64,000 nucleotides of DNA from Exiguobacterium sp018617385. Lineage in GTDB: Bacteria; Bacillota; Bacilli; Exiguobacteriales; Exiguobacteriaceae. Numbering within the stretch: the first letter of the stretch is position 1; each line of letters begins with the position of its first letter. Under the pieces are notes generated by a model, which saw nothing but the letters and a program-made list of their open reading frames with translations, ran no database searches and was not told the DNA's origin. The stretch covers positions 310,001-374,000 of the forward strand of contig NZ_JACSKA010000001.1 of NCBI RefSeq assembly GCF_018617385.1, read 5' to 3'. This document shows positions 32,796 through 42,358 of the stretch, piece after piece. Made by a program: the position numbers and the translations under genes.

Positions 32796-33410
32796 ATGAA
32801 AGCCTTGTTCTTGAACTGTACGTTAAAAGGTGGCGACACGACGTCGCATACGGAAGGATTGATTCGTGATATCATCCCGCACTTCGATGCACTCGATGTT
32901 GAATCTGAGATTGTTCGAATCGTCGATTACAACGTCACGTTCGGTGTGACGGAAGATGAAGGGGATGGGGACGAGTGGCCACAGATTTTTGAAAAAGTGA
33001 AGGCCGCGAACATTGTCGTGATCGGGACACCACTCTGGCTCGGGGAGAAGAGTAGCGTCGCCACCCAAGTGATTGAACGTCTATACGGCGGTAGCGGACT
33101 GACGAATAAATCGGGACAGGCCATCTACTACAACAAGGTCGGTGGAGTCGTCGTCACGGGGAATGAGGACGGGGCGAAACACGCCTGTGCTTCGATTCTA
33201 TATGGATTGTCCCACATCGGTTTCACCGTGCCGCCGAACGTCGATACGTATTGGGTCGGGGAAGCGGGACCGGGTGACTCGTACCTCGATGCTGGACGAG
33301 AAAATGAATTCACGAAGTCTCATGGCAAGACGATGGCATATAACCTCGTCCATTTTGCGAGAATGCTTAAAAACCATCCCATTCCGGCAGAAGGGAATAC
33401 GATGGAATGA
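32796..33410 (+). CDS. Flavodoxin-like NAD(P)H-dependent FMN oxidoreductase
   Basis: A 204-residue protein of the flavodoxin/NADPH-dependent FMN reductase fold: MKALFLNCTLKGGDTTSHTEGLI (FMN phosphate loop), ANIVVIGTPLWLGEKSSVATQVIERL (second flavin loop) and GGVVVTGNEDGAKHACASILYGLSHIGFTVPPN. It resembles a group of Firmicute flavoproteins annotated as flavodoxin family or NADPH:quinone reductases; the electron acceptor is unknown. A strong AGGAGGGA site precedes the ATG. It is a single-gene unit ended by a weak terminator at 33468-33492. The AT-rich island begins just after it. Confidence 0.85.
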   Translation: MKALFLNCTLKGGDTTSHTEGLIRDIIPHFDALDVESEIVRIVDYNVTFGVTEDEGDGDEWPQIFEKVKAANIVVIGTPLWLGEKSSVATQVIERLYGGSGLTNKSGQAIYYNKVGGVVVTGNEDGAKHACASILYGLSHIGFTVPPNVDTYWVGEAGPGDSYLDAGRENEFTKSHGKTMAYNLVHFARMLKNHPIPAEGNTME

Positions 33411-33467
33411 AAGTAGTATTGGTAGATAACCATCTTCGACAAATAGTTGTATTATCTACAGTATAGA

Positions 33468-33492
33468 GGGAGACGCATTCCGTCCCCTTTTT
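33468..33492 (+). terminator. Intrinsic terminator of the flavodoxin-like gene
   Basis: GGGAGACG (33468-33475) pairs with CGTCCCC (33481-33487) with one bulged A; TTTTTC follows. Confidence 0.65.
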
Positions 33493-33718
33493 CTATTCGC
33501 ATGTCTGGAGAACATATTCCGTAAGGCTATAAACAATTGTGGGTGATTAGGAAATATTACTTTTAAATTTATGAAAATCTATTTTTTAGTTAATCATTGA
33601 TTAATATGATTACTCTTTTTAAAGATGATTACAAAAAAATACAACAGAGTACTATAATTTTCATGTGAATAATGTGACAATTGAACTAGTGATTTAATTT
33701 AAGAAAGGGTGAAGTAGA
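33493..33718 (+). promoter_or_regulatory. AT-rich leader of the helicase-nuclease island
   Basis: This gene-free stretch marks the sharp fall in G+C. TATAAT (33653-33658) is a perfect -10 box; the best -35 candidate is TTACAA (33629-33634) with an 18-base spacer, a weak match. No integrase site, tRNA end or clear direct repeat was seen. AAAGGGTG (about 33705-33712) is the ribosome binding site of the GTG start at 33719. Confidence 0.45.
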
Positions 33719-36700
33719 GTGGAGTTGAGTAGAACGCATCATTCTGTTCCTATATACATTAACTTTACATATAAAGCAAAGACAGAATTGAATAATTTGT
33801 TAAATGGAATATCTATTCGTGAATTCTTGACAAAACAATCTGTTTACCACGTTCAAATTGAAAAAGATAAAGGTCGAGATGAAGGACTTTATCTGAATTT
33901 TTATTTTTCGTCTTCAAAGAACGAAATAGTTCAATTAATTTCTGAAAATAGGACTCTAAAATTCTCAACCGTATTGAAAGATGACGGTTTTTTAGTAATC
34001 TCTACTCGCATAGTACAAAAACGCTTTGGTGATAACAATGTTCGTCGTCTAAGGCAATCAGTTCATTTTGTTATCGATGAGAAAATCAAATTTAATTTAG
34101 ATTCGAATTTGCAACAGAAAATTGATGAGTTGCCGATTGCACGAGAACGGTCAAAAATCGTAATGGAACGTCTTCGCAGTTGGGAAGTATACCTAGACCT
34201 ATTATTAAAAAAGGCAGAACATAATCAAGCGGATATTCCATACCATAGCCTAACTATTAGTACTAATTTACGGGAGGTTACTTTCAATACTAATAACTTA
34301 CAAGAACAGGTCTTAGGAAAAAGACTGAGGTCGTCTAATGCAATACTTATGACAAAAGAAAGTTTGGAAAGTTCTATAGTTGTTGAAGAACAAATTGGAA
34401 TAGTGAGAAGAATCGATTCTAATAAAAATCGAATTGTCATTGAATTAGATGAAGACTATGTAGATTTGATACGTAAAAATCGGTGGATTCCTAAGAAAAA
34501 TGGCACAATCAAACTTAATAACTATGGTGATTTGTCTCAAGCAAAGCGCTTGAAAAAAGGATTCAAAGATCTTGAAAATGGTCTGGCTCTAAATCCTAAC
34601 CTAGAGTTTCTGTTATTTGATGAACACCCAATCTCAAACACATCGTCGTTAAGACCAGAGTTTAAGTTCGATCATACTTTACGCTCAAATTTAAATACTT
34701 ATCAAAAGGATGCTGTTAAAGGTGCTCTAGAAGCAAGCGATTTATATCTCATTCAAGGTCCACCTGGTACTGGAAAAACAACAGTTATCGCTGAAATTTG
34801 TTATCAAAACGCGATTCAAGGACTCAAAACGTTAGTAGCTTCTCAGTCTAACTTGGCCGTGGACAATGCTTTAAGCAAATTATTAGAAGATTCAAAAATA
34901 AGAATTCTTCGAAAAGGTAGAACAAATAGCATTGAAGAAGAAGGGAAAAAATTTATCGAAGAGAACGTAGCGTTCACTTGGAAAAATCAAACTCAATCTG
35001 CAATTAAAGAAGATATTAATCGATTGGAAAAAGCCATACTTGATAAAAAGCAAAAAGACATCGAATACAAGAATGCTATCAAAAGCAATGAAAAGTACGA
35101 AACAAAGCAAAAAGATTTTGAGTCCTTACAACAGAGCTTCGCTAAATCTTTATATCCTATTCAAGATATTAAAAATCAAATCACAATAAAGCAAAAAAAA
35201 GCTGAAAATCTATATTCAATTATTAAACAACATCAGCAGACGATTGAAACATTTTATAAATATATTAATAGCAGTCAAATTGAACTAAATGAACTTGCAG
35301 ATGAGGTTAACATTGAGAATAAGAAAAACTTTTTAACTGAACAAAAACAGGAAATCACAAAAATGATTTCCTACAAAGAAGATATTAATCGATTAGATGA
35401 GTCAAAACGGTTACTAAAATCCTATACTAATTCAATCGAAAAATTATTATTGGAAAAAGAAGAAACGGAGAAAAGATTTAAAAGGTACAACAGGACAAAT
35501 CACTCTACATATAATGATATAACTAAAAAATCACAAGATGTTATTGACATCGAAAAACAAATTGAAAAGATATTGAATGAAAAAACGGCGTTGCAATTCT
35601 CTGAGAAATCATTTGATTTACAACTGATACAATTAATTGAACCGCTTGAAAAAATACTAAAAAGACAGGAAGAAGTTTTAGGGGAAATATCATATGATGT
35701 CGCCACAGCAAAAGAAATCATTCATCCAACTCAACATCAATTAAAAACAGAATATGTCAATTCCTTGTTAGAAACGTGTAGTTCTAGAATAGTAATTGTA
35801 CCTAAGCTGTCTCTAATGAAAAAAGTTTGGAACAAGGTTTCAGGTAACTATAGTGAACATTACGAAGTAATAATTGAAGACTATACGATATTGATGAAAG
35901 TATTAAAACGAATTCAAAATGATTTAGCAATACATGAAGAAGTAAAAAAAATGTCTGAAAGCCTAAAACATTTAGAAATCAAGCATGAAAAAAAGATAAC
36001 GGACGATTATGTGAACATCCTTGGTCAAATAAATAACCAACTATCAAGCACCTTAAAGTTACGAAACGAGTCTGACCAGGAACTTCAAAAATTGAGAGCA
36101 TCAATAGAGAAATGGCAAAGTCATCATCTGAACTTATACGTGTCATACTCACTTCCTGAACTTTTTATCGAGGAAGAAAGATGTGAGAAAGAATTAAGCA
36201 AGTTTGAAAAAATTGAAGAGTCAAGACAGCAACTTACTTCCTCGATTAGACAGGCGAAAATCGATATTTATAAATATGAAGGTACACTAAAGCATGATTT
36301 AGCTAAGCTTGAACAAATAAATCTGGATGTTCAAAATTTGACATCAGAACTTGAAAGTTTGGAAGAGTTACGAAGCGAAGCACAAGCAAAACTAGAAACG
36401 TTAAAAAACTTTTTGGATGGTAAAACTCTAGAATCAATAGAAAAAGAAAATCGGAAACTAAAAAGACTTATTCGCTTAAATAATGTATCTATGAATGAAA
36501 ATGAAGAGTTTCTTCAAATGAAACAAATGTGGTCTGATATGTTGGAGAGTGCCAAAGAGCATGATCTTGAAGAAATTAGGAGGCTATATATTAAACATGC
36601 TAACGTAATTGGAATAACATGTGTTCAATCAGCACGACCTGAGTTTGTAGAAGAATATCCGGATTTTGATGTGGTAATCATCGATGAAGTTTCAAAGGCT

Positions 36701-37630
36701 ACGCCTCCTGAATTATTATTACCGATGTTAAAAGGTAAAAAAATAATTCTTGTCGGTGACCATCATCAGCTACCGCCTCTAGTTGGACAGGAAACTTTAG
36801 AAGAAGTGGCTTCTAAAGAAGAGACGATTGAGCAGCAAGAAGCTTTAAAAAACAGGTTAAAGGAATCTTTATTCGAACGATTATTTAATTCTCTAGACGA
36901 TTCGCATAAACAAACTCTAAGAATTCAGTATCGAATGCACGAAACAATTATGAAGACAATCTCTCAATTTTATGAAGGGCCAAATCATGAGTCATCTTTC
37001 GGTTTAAGTTGTGGAATCTTAGATTCAGACGTGGAAAGAGATCACTTTCTAGATGGTCACTATATTAAGAGAGGTCAACATTTAATGTGGTTTGATTTAC
37101 CGAATGAAGCTGATTTTTTTGAGCATAGCGAATCGGGAAGCACAAGTAAATACAACAAGGCTGAACTAAATCTTATTCGTGGAATCATCGAAGATTTAGA
37201 AGTAGCTACTGCTAATGCTAAAGCAAAGGGATTAATTGATGCAGATGACAAAAAACAAGTAGGTATCATCAGTTTTTATGGTGATCAAATTCAGAGAATC
37301 AAAAAGTTGGTAGATGATGAGATTAGAACCGAACATTTAATATTCCGAATTGGAACAGTCGATCGATTCCAAGGTATGGAGAGTGACATTATCCTAGCAA
37401 GTTTTGTTCGAAATCATCAAAATCCTCAAGATGATATCGGATTTTTAAATGAGTATCGTCGATTGAATGTTGCCCTTTCTCGTGCGAAAGAACTATTAAT
37501 TATTACAGGATCTTCGGCAATGTTTACAAGAAGAGCAAAAAATAGTAGAACTCGGACACGTTTTAAGAATGTCCTTCAGGTAGTGAAAAATCATAATGGA
37601 CTTCGAGATTATATGGGAAGACAGAAATAA
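33719..37630 (+). CDS. SF1 helicase (UPF1/DNA2-like, COG1112 type) with long coiled-coil insert
   Basis: A 1303-residue protein. An N-terminal region (1-310) of unknown fold precedes the motor: Walker A GPPGTGKTT at 347-355, motif Ia ASQSNLAVDNAL about 376, Walker B VVIIDEVSKA with D989-E990, motif III GDHHQLPPL, IQYRMHETI (motif IV), GTVDRFQGMESDIILASFVRN (motif V) and NVALSRAK (motif VI, from 1250). Between motifs Ia and II lie roughly 500 residues of charged, heptad-rich sequence, a long antiparallel coiled coil inside the motor. The start is GTG behind AAAGGGTG. With the PLD nuclease gene 15 bases downstream, it resembles the helicase of Mokosh anti-phage systems, though no kinase domain is seen. 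Unwinding DNA or RNA is inferred. Confidence 0.88.
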   Translation: MELSRTHHSVPIYINFTYKAKTELNNLLNGISIREFLTKQSVYHVQIEKDKGRDEGLYLNFYFSSSKNEIVQLISENRTLKFSTVLKDDGFLVISTRIVQKRFGDNNVRRLRQSVHFVIDEKIKFNLDSNLQQKIDELPIARERSKIVMERLRSWEVYLDLLLKKAEHNQADIPYHSLTISTNLREVTFNTNNLQEQVLGKRLRSSNAILMTKESLESSIVVEEQIGIVRRIDSNKNRIVIELDEDYVDLIRKNRWIPKKNGTIKLNNYGDLSQAKRLKKGFKDLENGLALNPNLEFLLFDEHPISNTSSLRPEFKFDHTLRSNLNTYQKDAVKGALEASDLYLIQGPPGTGKTTVIAEICYQNAIQGLKTLVASQSNLAVDNALSKLLEDSKIRILRKGRTNSIEEEGKKFIEENVAFTWKNQTQSAIKEDINRLEKAILDKKQKDIEYKNAIKSNEKYETKQKDFESLQQSFAKSLYPIQDIKNQITIKQKKAENLYSIIKQHQQTIETFYKYINSSQIELNELADEVNIENKKNFLTEQKQEITKMISYKEDINRLDESKRLLKSYTNSIEKLLLEKEETEKRFKRYNRTNHSTYNDITKKSQDVIDIEKQIEKILNEKTALQFSEKSFDLQLIQLIEPLEKILKRQEEVLGEISYDVATAKEIIHPTQHQLKTEYVNSLLETCSSRIVIVPKLSLMKKVWNKVSGNYSEHYEVIIEDYTILMKVLKRIQNDLAIHEEVKKMSESLKHLEIKHEKKITDDYVNILGQINNQLSSTLKLRNESDQELQKLRASIEKWQSHHLNLYVSYSLPELFIEEERCEKELSKFEKIEESRQQLTSSIRQAKIDIYKYEGTLKHDLAKLEQINLDVQNLTSELESLEELRSEAQAKLETLKNFLDGKTLESIEKENRKLKRLIRLNNVSMNENEEFLQMKQMWSDMLESAKEHDLEEIRRLYIKHANVIGITCVQSARPEFVEEYPDFDVVIIDEVSKATPPELLLPMLKGKKIILVGDHHQLPPLVGQETLEEVASKEETIEQQEALKNRLKESLFERLFNSLDDSHKQTLRIQYRMHETIMKTISQFYEGPNHESSFGLSCGILDSDVERDHFLDGHYIKRGQHLMWFDLPNEADFFEHSESGSTSKYNKAELNLIRGIIEDLEVATANAKAKGLIDADDKKQVGIISFYGDQIQRIKKLVDDEIRTEHLIFRIGTVDRFQGMESDIILASFVRNHQNPQDDIGFLNEYRRLNVALSRAKELLIITGSSAMFTRRAKNSRTRTRFKNVLQVVKNHNGLRDYMGRQK

Positions 37631-37645
37631 GAAAGAAGTGAGCAT

Positions 37646-39493
37646 ATGTTATGGAAGCTGAGTGACCAACTAAGCAGCGATCAGCAAGAATTAAAAATTA
37701 TTAAAGAAGCAATGGGCGATAATCAATATCTTCATATTCTAGAAACACTCGAGTGGAAAATACCTGTTGATCTTTATGAGCTTGATATAACGTCGGCTAC
37801 AAAATCAAAATTAGATATCTTAAAGAAAATGATTATGACATTGGCTCAAAACGAACGAGGTGTCAACTCGCAAGATGCTAGTGAATTTTTACGTGTAGAT
37901 ACTTTATTTGTAGACGACCTCATTCACCAGATGGAAAGAACAGGTCTTTTAGAGAAAAGGGCTGACGTGTATCGATTAACTAAGGTTGGACAGGCACAAT
38001 TAAATGCAGGGACTATCCTTGGTGAACCGAAAGTAGAACACTTCAAATTTTATGTAAATGCATTACAAAACGTGATTTTAAATGAAGTTGAAACAAATCC
38101 ATTTATTTATTTGGAAGTTAAGAGTGATGAAGGTTCGCCACTTTACCGTTACAGAGTTGACGATGTTGACTTGAAAAATAAAATATTAGAAGAAACTGAA
38201 TTCAAGCAGTATTTGATTGATAGTGGGCAACCATTTGAAATAGGAGCGAAAGAAAAAATTATTTCAAAAATTGAACCACTTAAATTTATGAATAGAAGAT
38301 ATGGAAAAGTAATTGAATTTCGTTTATATGATTTAGCAAAAGACGAAGTTTTTACCCGTATCTGGAATGGAGCACTTAGTCAATTTGATGAAACTTTGGA
38401 GAATCAAATCAATGATTTAGAAAATGAATCATGGCGCGAAAAGTATCATAAAGAAATCCTTGATCAAGTTCCGAATCGTTACGAGCGTTTGAGAAACCTA
38501 ATGTTACAGGATGAGATAAAAGATAAAAACAGCAAACAAACAATGATTGAATTATTACGTGGGATTGATATTCGAGAGCGTTTTCTTAATTCGTTTGAAC
38601 AAACACAAAGAAAGATGCTAATGGTTTCTCCTTGGATTTCCACTTCAGTTATGGACAGAGAAATGTTTAACCGATTAGAAAAATTTGCATCAGAAGGAAA
38701 GACACTTTTTATTTCATGGGGAATTGCTAAGCACCTCAAAAATGAGGATCGTGCTCCGAATGCGGAATTAATCAAGAAAATCCGTTCTATCCAACATAAA
38801 GATGGAACACCTGCTGTTTTTATAAGATGGTTCGGCAATCAACATAATAAAGAGATTGTAATTGATCAGAAAACTTTATTACTTGGTTCCTTTAACTGGT
38901 TGTCTTATCGAGGAGATTATAATTTAAGGCATGAATCAGTAATGGTTACATCTGAAGATAACTTGATTCGAGAAACAAGTCATATGATTGAAGAAAAGTT
39001 TATTGATGAACTTGAAAGAGAACTTCAAAGAATTCTTAATTACCCTTCACAAGATTTGGAAGCTATAATATTGAAACGGTGGATGAAAGAATTAATTATG
39101 CTGGACTCGCAACTTGAGAAACGTAAAGAGTTGGCTAAGAGATTAATTAACCATCTTCGAAACGAGAATAAGCACGATGTGATATTAGCACTAGCGAAAC
39201 TTTGGCTCGTATACGACAAAGAAGAGATGGGGGCGCACAACTACTTGAAAGAACTTTTAGTTGCACATGAAACGGAAGTGGCAACTGAATATTTTATGCT
39301 TGCCCTCAAACATGTATCAACTAGCTCGCTTTGGCCAACTGCAGAAATATTTAGCTCACATGTGGACTGGTTTGAGCAATTCGGAAAGTTTATCGAAGCA
39401 AAAGAAAAGCTAGTTAAAGAAAACAAGTACAGAGCTGTAGAATCAAATAGAAAATCTAAAAAAAGAAAAAACGATAAAATCGATAAAAGATGA
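37646..39493 (+). CDS. PLD-family nuclease-like protein with N-terminal winged-helix region
   Basis: A 615-residue soluble protein. Residues about 50-125 look like a winged helix (MIMTLAQNERGVNSQDASEFLRVDTLFVDDLIHQMERTGLLEKRADVYRLT). A phospholipase-D fold lies at about 325-450 (KMLMVSPWISTSVMDREMFNRL; H400-x-K402-x4-D407-x6-G414-S415-F-N417). Only one HKD motif is present, so the active form would be a dimer, as in Nuc/BfiI-type nucleases. The C-terminal 160 residues are helical, ending in a lysine-rich tail. It follows the helicase gene by 15 bases with its own ribosome binding site. The likely role is a DNA or RNA nuclease partnered with the helicase. Confidence 0.83.
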   Translation: MLWKLSDQLSSDQQELKIIKEAMGDNQYLHILETLEWKIPVDLYELDITSATKSKLDILKKMIMTLAQNERGVNSQDASEFLRVDTLFVDDLIHQMERTGLLEKRADVYRLTKVGQAQLNAGTILGEPKVEHFKFYVNALQNVILNEVETNPFIYLEVKSDEGSPLYRYRVDDVDLKNKILEETEFKQYLIDSGQPFEIGAKEKIISKIEPLKFMNRRYGKVIEFRLYDLAKDEVFTRIWNGALSQFDETLENQINDLENESWREKYHKEILDQVPNRYERLRNLMLQDEIKDKNSKQTMIELLRGIDIRERFLNSFEQTQRKMLMVSPWISTSVMDREMFNRLEKFASEGKTLFISWGIAKHLKNEDRAPNAELIKKIRSIQHKDGTPAVFIRWFGNQHNKEIVIDQKTLLLGSFNWLSYRGDYNLRHESVMVTSEDNLIRETSHMIEEKFIDELERELQRILNYPSQDLEAIILKRWMKELIMLDSQLEKRKELAKRLINHLRNENKHDVILALAKLWLVYDKEEMGAHNYLKELLVAHETEVATEYFMLALKHVSTSSLWPTAEIFSSHVDWFEQFGKFIEAKEKLVKENKYRAVESNRKSKKRKNDKIDKR

Positions 39494-39616
39494 TACTATC
39501 AATACATTGACATCATCATGAAAAACAAAGTTGAATAATAAATTGAAAGACCATAAAATTCAAAAAAGACTTGGCATGATTTATAAACAATAATTAAGTG
39601 CAGGAGTGTTGAAACG

Positions 39617-40474
39617 ATGTTCACCCTTATTGTTCTAGGGGTTATGTTTTGGGCAGGAATTTCTTTTATTGAAAACATGCGTGAAGAAGAAAAAAACGAT
39701 TCGTCAAATCACAAGCATTTAGAGGATCCCATTGAAGAGATGGACCTTCGCAGACAGGCCTTCAAAACCGATGAAGGACTGCTTTACAGTGGTGATGCAA
39801 TTTTCTTTTCTTCTATGACAAACAACCGAGTGTATGCCTGGTATGAAGTAGGTCAATTTAACTTGTCCCACCAAAATGATTTAATCCTTTTTACTTTAGC
39901 TCGACATTTCGTGAATGGCTCTCCCCGTTTATACATTGAAAAAATGAATATCAACTCACGAGTATTTAAATTTCCAATTGGAAAGTTTTCCGATTATTTT
40001 TTAACTTTGGAAAAGGAGCGGAAAATGCGTAGAGTTGGTGAAAACATTTCTTTAAATGCTATGAACGTTGTGGCCGAAGTAATGGCTTTTAATAAGTTTT
40101 CTCGGGAAGTCATCTCGTTCAAAAGATTAAAAGCAACTACTTTAGAACAACAAACACATTATTTGAAAGACTATGATAGCTATTTAGATAGTGCTAGAAA
40201 TCGAATTTTTGACCTTGTGCAGGATACTTTCCAGGATGAGAACTCTTATTCTGAAGACTCGGGCTCAAAATTTAATCAACGAGAAGAATCATTCACAATT
40301 TATTTAAAAGTATTGGAGTTTGAAAGTGTGCACAACGTTACCTTCGAACAGGTACGAAAGCAGTACAAGAAGCTGGCCAGACGTTATCATCCCGATAGCG
40401 AAACCGGAGATGAGTATCGCTTTAAACTAATTCGAGAAGCATATGAGTTTTTAGAAAGCAATTATCCGAAATGA
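39617..40474 (+). CDS. Membrane-anchored protein with C-terminal J domain
   Basis: A 285-residue protein with an N-terminal membrane helix (residues 2-20), an unknown middle region with an aromatic-rich block (YAWYEVGQFNLS, then RLYIEKMNINSRVFKFPIGKFSDYFLTLEKE), and a C-terminal J domain (about 230-285) with the HPD tripeptide at 258-260 (YKKLARRYHPDSETGDEYRFKLIREAYEFL). J domains stimulate Hsp70 ATPases; DnaK is presumably chromosomal. A 123-base gap separates it from the nuclease gene, so it may have a separate promoter. It overlaps the next gene by four bases. Function in the island is unknown. Confidence 0.8.
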   Translation: MFTLIVLGVMFWAGISFIENMREEEKNDSSNHKHLEDPIEEMDLRRQAFKTDEGLLYSGDAIFFSSMTNNRVYAWYEVGQFNLSHQNDLILFTLARHFVNGSPRLYIEKMNINSRVFKFPIGKFSDYFLTLEKERKMRRVGENISLNAMNVVAEVMAFNKFSREVISFKRLKATTLEQQTHYLKDYDSYLDSARNRIFDLVQDTFQDENSYSEDSGSKFNQREESFTIYLKVLEFESVHNVTFEQVRKQYKKLARRYHPDSETGDEYRFKLIREAYEFLESNYPK

Positions 40475-42336
40475 GGAACGGGGGAAAACATGTGGAAAAC
40501 ACACATAATTATAGTTTCTTAGAACAAGAATGGCCAGACTATGCAAATTTGGGTTACATTATCGAATCAAAATTGATGAAGGAACCAGCGCAAGCGGTTC
40601 TTAAGATGAAAGTATTAAGTGAGCTTTTGATTCATGACATTCTAGAAAAAAGTAATACATATTCTTCTGTTTCTTCAACTACAGAGGAACGTATACATTT
40701 GATTCAGACAATGGAAGGCATTCCTGAGGATGTTGTACAAAAACTAAGTGCGTTGCGTGAAACGGATCATACATTATCACGTGACAAGCAAAGTCTTTAT
40801 TCGTTGAACCAACAATTGATAGAAGTATTACACTGGTTTGCGAAGAGATATGGTGCAATCGATTATGCTTCACTTTCATATAATACGCCTTTAGACGAAG
40901 AAGTAAAACAGTCACCTAACCAACTTGCATTATATGAAGTGAATTATGCAGATTTAGAAGAAGAGATTGCTAATGAGGCTAACATAGCGATTTCGCGATT
41001 TACGAGGGCGGGTCGAGGCAAGGAAAAACATCTTTCTGAGGAGACGACACTTTCAATGGAACAATCTTCTAAAAAACCAAAAAGTAAATTTAAACGTACA
41101 CTTACGAAGTTGTTGATTACGGCAGCGGTAGTTCTCACTGCGTTTTTAGGAATTAATGCTTATACAGTTGCACAAAATCATGAGGCTTTCCCGAATTCGT
41201 TGGATCGTGCACTTGTTGAAAATGTGAACGGTATCTTTGGATTTAGTTATGGAGAAAGCGCTATGAATAAAGCGATGGAGCAGAAAAACTCAGAGCGAAT
41301 TGAATCATTACTCGCTCAAGGGGTAGATAAAAACAGACTTTATCCCAATGGAGAAACATTGGCTACTTTCGCTGTGAAAGAAGGAAACAATAAACTACTA
41401 CTCTCTTTGTTGGAAGACAGCGCAGATATGTCAAAACAAAATGTTGACGGCGAAACAGCCTTGGAAATTGCATATGAGACCGATAATGAGCGAGCATTAG
41501 GATTATTAAGTGTGGAAAAAGCACCACTTACTGTTAGCTTCGTTCAAAACAATTTAATTGGATATTGGAAAAACGACAATGAAGTAGTTGAACTAAAAGA
41601 AGAAGGTAATGCTGTTAAAGCATTGATTTATGTTAATGGTGAAGAGTTAGTAATGGATCTTTCGAACTTGACCATAGTTGATAAGAATACACTGAAGTTC
41701 GAAAATAAAGAATATTCTCGTGGAACGGAAAGTGATAAAAATTCGATTGTTGCTTACCAAAATAATAAATCTGAGGATAGCAATTCTTTGAGTGACTTCG
41801 GAAAAACATCCGAGGAAGAAGTGGCTGAGTTTGATATTGAAGAAACAGTCACCGAAACAGAGAGTGAACAGGATTCGCAAGCTGAACTAGATGCATTGTT
41901 AGCAGAACGAGAAGAACAGGAAATTGAACGATTGAAAAAAAATATCGCATTTATGAATAGCATCGTAGGTTTTTGGGATTTAACGTCCGATTGGCAAGAT
42001 GAGCGTTTTCAGACACTAGTTATACAAGAAAGTCAGGAAGATAGGTCATGGGGGATTCATTTAATCAACGAAGGTAAGATATATCCATATAATTCTTACC
42101 ACTACTATCCAAGGGAATCGATTATCTTAAGTGAAAATAAAGCTGACTTACAAGAAGGAGAATCTCCTAGATATGTTATTACGAAATTGTCAGATGACAA
42201 AATAACCTTAAATCTTAAGGTCGGAACTAACGAGTTAGATAAAAAGGAAATATTTAAGACACTAACTTATAGTAAGATTCCTAAGAAAACTGTTTCTACA
42301 GAACTCTTAAAAGAATATCCTAATGCATTTAGATGA
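40471..42336 (+). CDS. DUF4145-like, transmembrane, ankyrin-repeat protein of unknown function
   Basis: A 621-residue protein that I do not recognise as a whole. Residues about 12-140 resemble DUF4145 (EWPDYANLGYIIESKLMKEPAQAVLKMKVLSELLIHDIL), a helical domain often fused to restriction HsdR and other defence proteins. A transmembrane helix follows at about 212-232 (LLITAAVVLTAFLGINAYTV), then two ankyrin-like repeats (about 270-350; NGETLATFAVKEGNNKLLLSLLE, DGETALEIAYETDNERALGLL). The C-terminal half holds two beta-rich units beginning LIGYWK and IVGFWD. Starts at ATG overlapping the J-domain gene (ATGA); a GTG at 40492 behind GGGGG is an alternative. Confidence 0.7.
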   Translation: MRNGGKHVENTHNYSFLEQEWPDYANLGYIIESKLMKEPAQAVLKMKVLSELLIHDILEKSNTYSSVSSTTEERIHLIQTMEGIPEDVVQKLSALRETDHTLSRDKQSLYSLNQQLIEVLHWFAKRYGAIDYASLSYNTPLDEEVKQSPNQLALYEVNYADLEEEIANEANIAISRFTRAGRGKEKHLSEETTLSMEQSSKKPKSKFKRTLTKLLITAAVVLTAFLGINAYTVAQNHEAFPNSLDRALVENVNGIFGFSYGESAMNKAMEQKNSERIESLLAQGVDKNRLYPNGETLATFAVKEGNNKLLLSLLEDSADMSKQNVDGETALEIAYETDNERALGLLSVEKAPLTVSFVQNNLIGYWKNDNEVVELKEEGNAVKALIYVNGEELVMDLSNLTIVDKNTLKFENKEYSRGTESDKNSIVAYQNNKSEDSNSLSDFGKTSEEEVAEFDIEETVTETESEQDSQAELDALLAEREEQEIERLKKNIAFMNSIVGFWDLTSDWQDERFQTLVIQESQEDRSWGIHLINEGKIYPYNSYHYYPRESIILSENKADLQEGESPRYVITKLSDDKITLNLKVGTNELDKKEIFKTLTYSKIPKKTVSTELLKEYPNAFR

Positions 42337-42358
42337 TAACTATATATTAAAATTAAGC

